Source: Tieghemiomyces parasiticus (lineage: Eukaryota > Kickxellomycota > Dimargaritomycetes > Dimargaritales > Dimargaritaceae). From it: 10,127 nucleotides of DNA. The DNA is taken from positions 1-10,127 of the forward strand of contig JANBPT010001357.1 of the NCBI GenBank assembly GCA_027575765.1, given 5' to 3'. Below, piece by piece: positions 1-8,017 of this stretch. Both the position numbers and the translations under genes were made by a program. Under the pieces are notes generated by a model. The model ran no database searches. It saw only the letters and a list, made by a program, of their open reading frames with translations, and was not told the origin of the DNA. The number at the start of each line of letters is the position of its first letter. Position 1 is the first letter of the stretch.

Positions 1-875
1 CAGGACTAGGCAGGCCTCCATCTTACCCACCTCCGTGTACCACCTCCCCCCTCCTTCCCCATTTCTCTGCCTTTTCCTAACCCCTGTGACGAGCCCCAGC
101 CCCACTCCACTCTCTGTATTCTCTACCACCCCCTTCCTTCCCTTCTAACTGTCTCCACCTTTTATACTCCAAGCGTCGAGCTGTTCGTCGTGTCTCCTGA
201 GTATCCCCGATACCTCTGGGTTGCCTCGGAAATCACACCCACCGCCTTTTTAACTGCCCCTTCCTATCTGTGACCTCCCAACGCTATAATCCGATTCCTG
301 TTCTTCTCAGCCTACCCCGCCTGATCATCGCCATCGGCCGGCCGGTCGGTCAGCTTTTCTTTTCCTTTTTTTTTTGGGTATCAATACATCTCTTTCTCGC
401 CTAGGCTGTAATAAATGTGGCTCAAGCGATATCAAATTGTTTACAACTAAAGTACCACAACCAGCTGCAGCCGTACAAGAGGAGGCTAAACGACATTGAT
501 CTGGTACATCCCCCGTCGCTCGGACTGTGGGTAAAAGATGCAGTATACCTTGCACTATTTAATCTCCTATGGATCAGGCTGACCAGCCCAGCCCCGACCC
601 TCCAGAGCCTTTTTTTGGTACGTCTCCTCACCCAAGGAGGCCCACTCGCCCTTTTCGTATCTGTGATTCCCTCCACCTGTCAATCCCTATGGCCTGCCTT
701 CCACAATGTACTAGGCATGCCATCGGCATTCTCTGCTTCCTAGCTTCATAATACCCACGCCAAACTGCTCATCACGTCCTAGTCCATTCCAAGAAAAGTC
801 ATTAGTGCGCCCTAGCCCACGATTTCCACTAGCTCGACACCTTCTCCACACCCTCGCCCTCGTCCGCATCTCGTC
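1..875. other. Upstream region of the SUMO protease gene, no supported gene
   Basis: No gene is supported here. Roughly 1-410 is strongly pyrimidine-rich on the plus strand, with many C/T runs and an uninterrupted T tract near 365-375. About 410-565 is more AT-rich and includes TATTTAAT at 556-563, a possible TATA-like element. The rest returns to C/T-rich sequence up to the proposed start codon at 876. Long C/T tracts on the coding strand upstream of fungal genes are typical of promoters and 5' leaders. A short open frame from the ATG at 569 ends in a good donor-like site (GTACGT at 618), but I could not join it in frame to the downstream exons. Confidence 0.5.
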
Positions 876-3619
876 ATGCCCGAGCGGCCGACGTCGCCTG
901 GCCTCCCGTCGGTCTCGGTAGGTATCCGTCACGCCATCCGGGGAAACCGTGCTGCTGCCACCAGCCCCGCTTACATAGCTTCCTAGCCTAATCTACGTGT
1001 GACCAAGCCCTCTTCCGTCTTACTTTTCGAATTGACTAGCCGTCGGGCGATCCCTCGGCGCGCCGGCCCGTCAAATATGACTACCAGCAGCTCATGGCCG
1101 ATATAGAGGGTATCAGGTAAGTGCCCGATGCGGCTTCGCATCACCTGCCTCCCCGGTGGTCCTCTACCCATCCTTACACTCGCCCGCTCATCCCACTGGA
1201 TCGAATCTCCAACCAATCACCCGCCTCCTCCCCATGCGTTTACCATTAGTAGCACGGCTCATCCGCGCGCAGTCGTCCAGGGCACGCCCATCACCTCGCC
1301 GGCGATGACACTGGGTTCCAACGGAGGCGGCTTGACACGCCCCGCCCAGGTGAAGGTCGACTACTCGAAACGGAGTAAACAGCGACCAAACCTCTTTGCC
1401 CATAGTGGCCTCATATCTCGGTGGCCCAACGGCCGGGCCAACTCCCGAGCTACCCGCCGCCCCACCGCTGTGACGGCATCGGAACCTCCGCTCGAGATTT
1501 TGGGTTCGGTGGCTCGGACCCGGCCTACCCCGGCACCAGTCCCGGTGATGACCGCCCCGCCCACATTACCCACCCTGGGTTCGAGTGACGAGCTGGCCCC
1601 CGAACCAGCGGCCGACTCGCGCAAGCGAACCCGTACTGAGGCGAGCCCCGCCGAGTCCAAACCACCCCCCGCCGGCACCGCCAGCCCCTTCTTTCGCCAC
1701 CTGCAGAGCCCCCCGAGCGCCGACTCTCCCACCCCTTCGCCCACTTCGCTCCAAACCAGCGCCCAGGCCTCGACCTTTGGGTCGCCCCTTCGGCGAGCTC
1801 ACCTCACCCTGGCTAACCGCCCAGCCGCCGCCCTTACCTCACCGGTCCGTTCACTACTAGCGCGCGAGGTCCAGTTGATCGCTAACCCGGACACCGCCTT
1901 GCGGCCCGACCGGCTCTATATTGGCACCTGGGCGGGTGGCGCGGCCTGGACCCTGGTGCTTGCCACCGACTGCCTCACTCTGACGGACGCCGCTTCTCGG
2001 TGGCCCCCGCTCTCCCTGCCGGTGGGCCAGTTGGTCCGGATTGAATACCATCTTGCCGGGACCCCGCGGCTTCTGGCGTTTACCACCGAAGGGCCCCTAC
2101 CCGCAGGCGGCAATACGGCGCATTACACGCCTGGGCCGGGCGACCAACTGCGCTCGCGACTTGTTTGTCTATTCGAAAATGAGGGCGAGGCCCGACTGAC
2201 GGCTTGGGTGAACCGACTCGCCAAGGTGGAGGGAGCCCGGTTACCGCAGCGCCTCACCGCTGGGGCTTACAGCTACCTGGTACAGCAGACCGAATGCGTC
2301 GGAGACCAGCCGAGCCTGCCTGCTGAATCCCCGGCCTCGGTCCCGGACCGTGCTGATTGGAGCCCGGCGCCCCTCCTTGTATATCCCTTTAATGGAATCC
2401 GCTCCGTCACCCTCACGGCACGAGACCTCCCCCGATTGAGCGCCGGTGAGTTTCTCAACGACACCATCATCGAATTCTATCTTAAGATACTACAGGAACA
2501 GCTACAAGTCCGAGACACAGACCTCGCCGGGCGGGTACACGTCTTTAATTCTTTTTTCTACACCCAACTCACCGCCCGGTCAACCCGTGAGCTCGACCGG
2601 GCGTGTCACTCCAAAGTACGACGCTGGACGGCCAAGCTTGACTTATTTGCGAAGCGGCTGCTCGTAATCCCCATCCATGAGGAGTCCCACTGGTACCTGG
2701 CTGTCATCTGTAACCCCGGTGCCGTGCTTACCGATCCGGTCATTAACTTGGACCCGCTCCCACCAGCATATCCCCCTTCGGCGTCCGCGACCCCCTCGCC
2801 AACCACCCACCCTCCGCTCATTGATTTGGACATCACGACCCCGCCCACTCGCCGATCGCAGCGCTTACTAGTCGACCACGACGGTCCCATCGTCATCAGC
2901 CCCGATGTCCGACTACCCACCTCGCGTTCACGGACCCGCCCCCGTAAACATCTCGACCCCGAAAACAGGTAACTATATGTACTCTTTCTTTCGCCCGTGG
3001 CCGGCGCTAACCGTTGTTAGATATCAAAAATTTGATCACCGAGCCCCTAACCCGCCCGCCCGTTCGTCGGCAATGGAATCATACGCACCTACAGCCCCTT
3101 CATAGCTATCCTTGATTCTCTTGGCGCCCGCCACGCGTCCGCCGGTCGTATTCTTAACGCCTACCTCACGATGGAAGCCACGGCGCGAGGGGTCACCGCC
3201 AAACGGAAGGCAGACGTGGTATACCCCGTCGTACCTTACCAGACCAACCACTGTGACTGCGGCGTTTTTATCCTACAGTATGTCGAAACCCTACTGGGGG
3301 ATCCTGACCGGTACTTGCGGCGCATCCTGGTAAGTAGTCCAACTACCGTCTCCGGAGTGTGTGTGACCGGCACTCCGTGACCTTACTAACCTGGCTTGAG
3401 TATTGCCTCCGATTCATCCAAATCCTGAATGTGCAGACCGATTCCATCCAGGCCGAACCCTGGTTCCCACAGTCGACCATCGCCGGGAAAAGGCCCGAGC
3501 TGCAGGCGCTAATCGACCGCCTAGCCGTCGAGTATCGGCTGTACCGAGCCCAGTTGCCGGCAGATACGGGGGTTGACTCTGACGTAGAGCCGGCAACTCC
3601 AGTCACCGCCGACCAGTGA
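876..3619 (+). CDS. Ulp2/SENP6-SENP7-type SUMO-specific cysteine protease (C48 family)
   Basis: Best model has five exons: 876-917, 1040-1116, 1250-2968, 3095-3329, 3437-3619, giving 751 residues. The family cleaves SUMO from conjugates or trims poly-SUMO chains, mainly in the nucleus. Residues 1-240 are Pro/Ser/Thr-rich with a basic RKRTR stretch at 164-168, a possible nuclear signal. Residues about 245-370 look like a folded beta-rich, perhaps PH-like, module. The protease domain starts near residue 415 with VYPFNG, followed by the substrate-site segment GEFLNDTIIEFYL. Catalytic His520 lies in SHWYLAVI, Asp620 in ILDSLG, oxyanion Gln662 and nucleophile Cys668 in DCGVF. About 85 low-complexity residues split the catalytic domain between His and Asp, as in SENP6/7. 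Splicing 2968 to 3095 restores the Asp segment in frame. The N-terminal exons rest on splice signals and frame only, so the start is uncertain. A SENP1-type enzyme is less likely because of the insertion. Confidence 0.88.
918..1039 (+). other. Intron 1 of the SUMO protease gene (predicted)
   Basis: GTAGGT donor at 918 and TAG acceptor ending at 1039, with GCCTAATC near 987 as possible branch site. It joins two phase-0 coding segments. The in-frame TAG at 1037-1039 coincides with the acceptor, which supports an exon beginning at 1040. This is a prediction from signals only, since no conserved protein motif spans the junction. Confidence 0.55.
1117..1249 (+). other. Intron 2 of the SUMO protease gene, tandem TAGTAG acceptor
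   Basis: GTAAGT donor at 1117. The acceptor is TAGTAG at 1247-1252, so the next exon can begin at 1250 or 1253. Both keep the frame and differ by a single serine codon. The upstream exon ends with a two-base codon remainder (AG), which either acceptor completes as Ser. No strong branch site is seen. Confidence 0.6.
2969..3094 (+). other. Intron 3 of the SUMO protease gene
   Basis: GTAACT donor at 2969, CCCTAACCC branch-like site at 3044-3052, and ACAG acceptor ending at 3094. The split codon AG|C reads Ser613. The junction sits at the end of the insertion and leads directly into PFIAILDSLG, which carries the catalytic Asp. An in-frame TAA at 3048-3050 rules out read-through, and the nearer TAG at 3020 would break the frame. 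Confidence 0.85.
3330..3436 (+). other. Intron 4 of the SUMO protease gene, two in-frame acceptors
   Basis: GTAAGT donor at 3330 and a perfect TACTAAC branch site at 3384-3390. AG at 3400 and AG at 3436 both leave phase 0. The farther acceptor is preferred because it gives RRIL followed by TDSIQAEPWFP, which matches the usual spacing between the Cys-containing strand and the WFP segment in SENP6/7 relatives. The nearer acceptor lies only 11 nt from the branch A and would add 12 residues. Confidence 0.7.
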
Positions 3620-4689
3620 GTAGACTTTAATACTGCGCTTTGGTGGTCACCGCCCCGAAGCATTTCTTGAGGTCCGACTCCAACGAGGAGCTAGCCACCT
3701 TTTTGTACCATAAATCACAACATCGGAACTTTACAAACAGGGAAGGATAGTACGTACTGTCGATAGTAAATTATGAATTAGGACTGCACAAGCACGTGGG
3801 ATGCTACAGAGCAGTCAGCGGTGGATGGCCCACTTGTTTCCCCCCCCCCGCGCGCGCACTCTAAAGTAGTGAAGCTGGGTGCACCCCCGGCTCGATTATC
3901 GCCTGCCGAGCTAAGCCAGTATTGCCCAGGGAGGAAGAAAGGCTCCGATGGGACGAGGTGTAATGTACGTATGGGTACCCCGCGCGCTTGGCAAGGCCCA
4001 TTGGTTATAACTAGTAGGCGGGTGCGTCCGAGATGCCACCCGTCGGTTCTTACCGGCCCGAGGGTATGGGTAGCAGGCATACCCGGCGGAAGGGACGAGG
4101 CGAGGACGGTAACAAGATGACCGATTCCAAGCCCGTGCCGCACAACCAGCGCCCAGGCAGGCTTCTCGTCGATGGGCATAGGCCACATCGCAGCGCGCGA
4201 CTGAACATCACTGTCTGTCCCCTGTAAGAACCGCCCCTGGTATGCCGGAATCCCCTGGGGTAAAGATCGGATGTACTTGGCCAGGCCTCTCCCCAACCAG
4301 GGCCTTCTGACGTATGGCGCGCGCGGCAGATGTTTGCCCTCCACCCCCCGCTGAGACGGCGGGATGCCGCTGTGTGCAGGCCTAACGGGTATGCTGGTAC
4401 CTGCAATATGTCCGCGTGCCAGGCCGTGGCGGCCACCGCCAATCAGTCGCTGTACCTGGCCCCGCCCCCATCGCCCCACTGGCCCTGCACCCGTCCGCAG
4501 TTCCGTCGTCAGGCCGCACGCGTCCACAGCCATTGATGCGGGGCCAACAAAGGCCAGCGCTTTCTTTGCCACGCCAGCCTCCCGTTTGCTCCCTCTTCCT
4601 GGTCGCGAGCGGGGAGGAGTACCTGGAATACCCCCGGCTGGCGCTCGCAGTAGAGATAGATTGCCTCCCCTACCGCCCCTCCCGTACAC
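3620..4689. other. Intergenic region with AT-rich flank and GC-rich block, no recognised gene
   Basis: About 3690-3780 is AT-rich and probably holds the 3' end of the SUMO protease transcript. From about 3790 to 4690 the sequence is GC-rich, begins with a run of ten C at 3840-3849 followed by alternating CG, and carries long open frames on both strands. The largest is a minus-strand frame of 303 codons at 3778-4689. Its translation is Gly/Arg/Pro/Ala-rich with no family motif, and a plus-strand frame of 254 codons overlaps it, so I read these as GC-driven chance frames. A 7-bp stem (GGGTATG at 4062, CATACCC at 4078) and other GGGTATGC-like words occur here. An unrecognised lineage-specific gene cannot be excluded. 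Confidence 0.45.
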
Positions 4690-4970
4690 TCCCTCCGCCT
4701 TCCTGTTTTTTCTATTCCCTGGCCAGTCTCCAAAATCTGACAGCGTCTTGAGAGGTCGTCAAGGGGCTCTGGCGGAGCTACCGCGAACTTTCCACGTTGC
4801 CTATTCCTGTTGTTTATTCCTCTCCAGCCTTGTTCATTCCCACTGTTGTGCTAGCCCTCTGTATCTCTATCCCCTCCTAATTTTGCCACCTCGTGGCGTA
4901 TCCGCCCCATCCCTGCGTTCCTACGATTTCCTCATCACCATCCCACGTATTGCACTTGCGCATCCTCCAC
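4690..4970 (+). promoter_or_regulatory. Pyrimidine-rich promoter/leader of the RhoGAP gene
   Basis: The 280 bases before the start codon at 4971 are dominated by C and T on the coding strand, with repeated CTCT, TTCCT and CCTCC words. This is the usual look of a fungal promoter and 5' untranslated leader. I see no clear TATA box. The transcription start cannot be placed from sequence. Confidence 0.45.
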
Positions 4971-7579
4971 ATGGCAACCAGTACCGTCGTGGACCATGGC
5001 CCGCCGGCCCGCCGGTCGTCCCTAGCCAACGTAGACCCCACGCATTGGTTCGAAATCCGCGACATCCAGACCAACTCCATCGTCTTTGTGAATCTGGTGA
5101 GTGCATCGTGGCCGCCGCCCCCTCCTAACCTACAAAACCTGTACCCTCGTAAGCCTGCCTGCTGCCGTCTGAACTCCAGCCACACTGGACTCACCTCGCC
5201 GGCCCAACCCCGACTTTCTCACCTCCTCCGTCCCAGCTGACCGGCGAGTGCGCCTTGCAACTGCCGCCCAAAGCCAAACTGTAGGTGACCTTCTCGCTGT
5301 GTGGTCACCCGCCCATACCGGCCGCCCTGCCCCGTCATCTCGCGGCAACCTAACGGCCGCCCACTCTCCTACTTTGTACCACCACTCCTCCCCCCGTGGC
5401 CTTTAATAGAAAACCGCGCGACCCCGCCGGCGAGTGGTGGGAACTCTTTGACGAGAAGCACGGCATCCCCTACTATTACCACGCCACCACGGCCAAGACC
5501 GTCTGGACCAAACCCTCGCCAGCCACCATCATTTCGTTGTCTCTACTGCAGGTAAGTCTACTTTCAGTAGACCCTACTAGCCACTGCTTCACCTGTGCCG
5601 CCACTTTTTCGAATTCCACGGCGACTAACACCGAACCCCCCCCCCCACTTGCGGTCGCTGCCGCCGCCACCCCCCTCTAACCATCAATTTTGACCACCAC
5701 TCCACAGCGCTCCGTACTCGGGCAGCGTGTTTCGGTGGCTCTCTCTACCCGTGCCTCGTTCCTTATGCTCGACGACGCCAATCCCACCGCCGGGGCCGCG
5801 ACCGAATCCTTCTGCCGCGATAGCGACGTGGACGTGGAAGCCACCCGAACCCCGCCCCGCCGGGACTCCGCCGGCACGGCAGAGTCCTCTCCTGCCGATG
5901 GCCGCTTTGACGCCTTACTGAGCGCCGCCTTTGCCGATTCTGGCGCCATTACGACCGCCGGGCCCGCTGTTACCGCGCCCGGCTCCCCCGTAGTGGCCCC
6001 TATAACCCCCGCGACCACGCGTGGGCCACCCCTGCGTCCGCACAAGTCCATGGACGCCGTGGCCTGGACCCGGGCCACCGCCGAACCAGCGCGGCCCCAC
6101 CCGAGCAAACGTAAGAGCCTGCTTACCCTGCGCCACCTGGATGCGCGTCCAGAGAGTCTAGTATCTGTCTCTACTATGGCCACCGACGCCTCGGCGCTGG
6201 ATGGAGGATCGCCTGCTTGGGAACAGTCAGAATCCTCGCTGCATCCCAAACGCACCTCCTACTTCCTCTCCAACCAAGGTCGCATTACCCGTAGTCTCTC
6301 GCAGATCCTGGCCCAGTCCAACCCGAGCCTGCTCACCGGCGACACCCACCTGCCGACGCTGCGCTACGCCGTACCCTCCGAGCTGTGCCTCGACCCGGCG
6401 GACTTCCCGCTCCAGGCATACGCCACTGCCCACTTCGCCACCCACAAGCGTGGCCTGTTCCGGCGACGGGTACCCATGCAAGACCTGTTAACCTTCACCC
6501 CGCGATCAATGAGTAAGCCCCTCCTGCGGGCATCCCGGCCCTATCGTCGTGACGCCCTGCGCGCCTTCAAGGTCATCCAGCGTGTCATGGGTGACCGCCG
6601 CCGCAGTGCAGCCGCCGGCGACGACACGGACACCCAGTGGCTGGTGGACCACGGCATCCACCTGGTGGCCCTGCGCGACGAGATCTACGTGCAGCTGTGC
6701 CGGCAGCTGACGGGCCACCCGCACCGCGAGGGCCTGTACCGGGGTTGGCTCCTCCTTTGTCTGCTCACGCACTACTTTCCACCCTCGCCGGCGTTCGTAG
6801 ACTATTTCAAAGTCTTCCTCCAGGCGCACTTTGATGCGCCACTAGAACGGTTGGACGTCCTGGCGCGGTTCGCTTTCATGAAGCTCCTGCGGACCCTGCG
6901 TCAAGGGGCCCGTGCCAAGACCCCGGCCACCGCCGAACTGGTGCGGGTCCGGCAGGCCCCTTTTACCCCCTCCGTGTTTGGCGAGTCCCTGGACTACATT
7001 ATGCAGAACCCAGCCGCCGTCGACGCCGAACTGGGCATCCCCCGGGTGCTGACTTTCCTCACCGACACGATATTGCAGCTCAACGGCCCACGTTCAGAGG
7101 GGATCTTCCGGATCCCCGGCGATATTGACCAGGTGGACCGGCTACGGCGCCGGTTGGACGGAGGAGATTACACGCCCTGTCCCGACTTGACCGACCCTAA
7201 CATTCCAGCGTCGCTATTCAAGCTGTGGCTACGCGACCTCCATGATCCACTTATCCCCATACGCTTCTATCACCAGTGCGTAGGTAGCCCTCAGGATCCC
7301 GACCAGATTTTGCGAATCATGAGCAACGTGCGGGGCATTCAGTTGCGCGTCGCTGACTACGTGGTGCAGTTTCTCCAGGTGTTTGCTCGACCCGAGCACG
7401 CACGGCTCTCGAGAATGAATCTGTCGAACCTGGCGGTGGTGTTTGCGCCCATATTTCTACGGTCCCCCACCGACAACCTCAAACAGGCCGTGGTCAATGC
7501 CCAAGCGGAGCAACTGTTCGTCAAGAATTTGCTCCGCGCGTGGAAAGGCATCGAAATCGAGGCCAACAGCAAGATTTGA
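4971..7579 (+). CDS. WW-WW-MyTH4-RhoGAP protein, ARHGAP39/Vilse-like Rho GTPase-activating protein
   Basis: Four exons, 4971-5096, 5237-5280, 5410-5551 and 5708-7579, encode 727 residues. The family stimulates GTP hydrolysis by Rho/Rac GTPases and couples this to partners through WW and MyTH4 domains, acting at the cell cortex or cytoskeleton. WW1 (residues about 24-57, HWFEIRD to LPPKAK) lacks the second Trp. WW2 (66-92) is canonical, with WWELFD, YYYHATT and TVWTKP. Residues 105-315 are a Pro/Ala/Thr-rich linker. MyTH4 spans about 345-500 and carries the hallmark LRDEIYVQLCRQL at 426-438. RhoGAP spans about 528-718 with arginine finger Arg572 in EGIFRIPGD, plus Lys609, Arg613 and Asn678, so it should be catalytically competent. 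Joining exons restores both WW domains, which strongly supports the model. The start ATG is the first one in frame that gives an intact WW1. The order matches animal ARHGAP39, while yeast RhoGAPs lack MyTH4. Confidence 0.93.
5097..5236 (+). other. Intron 1 of the RhoGAP gene
   Basis: GTGAGT donor at 5097 and CCCAG acceptor ending at 5236, phase 0. Removal joins FVNL to LTGEC inside WW1, recreating the N-L-x-T-G-E pattern of the first ARHGAP39 WW domain. Translation through the intron would lose the domain. Confidence 0.88.
5281..5409 (+). other. Intron 2 of the RhoGAP gene
   Basis: GTAGGT donor at 5281, CCTAAC branch-like site at 5349-5354, and AATAG acceptor ending at 5409. The split codon CT|A reads Leu57. 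The join places WW1 directly before the WW2 segment GEWWELFD, the spacing expected for this family. Confidence 0.85.
5552..5707 (+). other. Intron 3 of the RhoGAP gene
   Basis: GTAAGT donor at 5552, CTCTAACC branch-like site at 5676-5683, and CCACAG acceptor ending at 5707, phase 0. It follows WW2 and precedes the long last exon. The run of C residues near 5636-5646 lies within this intron. Confidence 0.87.
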
Positions 7580-8017
7580 GTTGTAACCTTCCTTGTCCTT
7601 CTACTCAGCTAATTTCACACTAAAACCAGTATATTAATATTATCTAAATATATATTTTACGATGGGTTGATTTTAATTAGGAGTGGCTGGGATGTCCGGC
7701 TTAGAAAGGGAACCCCAGTTCCTAATAATTCCCCGGGCACGTGGTGACCACACCAAGAATCAATCGGCTTATCCATGCAAGCTCGGCACCCTATTTTCGT
7801 ACGGTCCGTGGCGAACTTCCCTGCTCCCCGCGCCTGAATAATCATGGTACCATACTCCGGGTTAACGATCAAACTATGGTGTGGCAGACCAAATTAAGCT
7901 GGTGACTAGTGGGGGGGGGAGGTGTGTGTAACAAACATACTCTTAAATACCCATAGACCAATTAATCAACCGAGCTACGAACGGTGCCCAGTTCACTACG
8001 ACTGTGGATTGGCGGAC
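7580..8017. other. Convergent intergenic spacer between RhoGAP and DGAT2 genes
   Basis: The spacer separates two genes that read towards each other, so it should hold both 3' untranslated regions and poly(A) sites. An almost pure A/T stretch at about 7631-7659 probably serves 3' end formation of the RhoGAP transcript. On the minus strand, AT-rich words near 7940-7965 could serve DGAT2. A nine-G run lies at 7911-7919. I see no convincing coding frame or RNA gene in the 250 bases of mixed composition between them. Confidence 0.5.

Noticed and set aside
569..617. Possible first exon (MDQADQPSPDPPEPFF) ending in a GTACGT donor
   Set aside because: The start and donor look reasonable, but no acceptor I could find joins it in frame to the SUMO protease exons without a stop.
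3778..4689. 303-codon minus-strand open frame
   Set aside because: Gly/Arg/Pro/Ala-rich with no family motif, overlapped by other long frames on both strands in GC-rich DNA. No splice-linked continuation and no codon pattern like the real genes here. Kept only as part of the unexplained block.
5045..5056. GGTTCGAAATCC, resembling a tRNA B box
   Set aside because: It lies within the WW1 coding exon (HWFEIRD), and I found no A box or cloverleaf around it.
4364..5128. 254-codon plus-strand open frame overlapping the RhoGAP start
   Set aside because: It runs through the pyrimidine-rich leader and reads the first RhoGAP exon out of frame. The composition is Pro/Ser/Leu-rich, as expected from C/T-rich DNA.
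5677..6255. 192-codon minus-strand open frame
   Set aside because: Antisense shadow of the low-complexity linker in the RhoGAP gene; no independent evidence.
7748..7884. 8-bp inverted pair CCACACCA (7748-7755) and TGGTGTGG (7877-7884) in the convergent spacer
   Set aside because: A single 8-bp match with no extension or nested arms could easily be chance.
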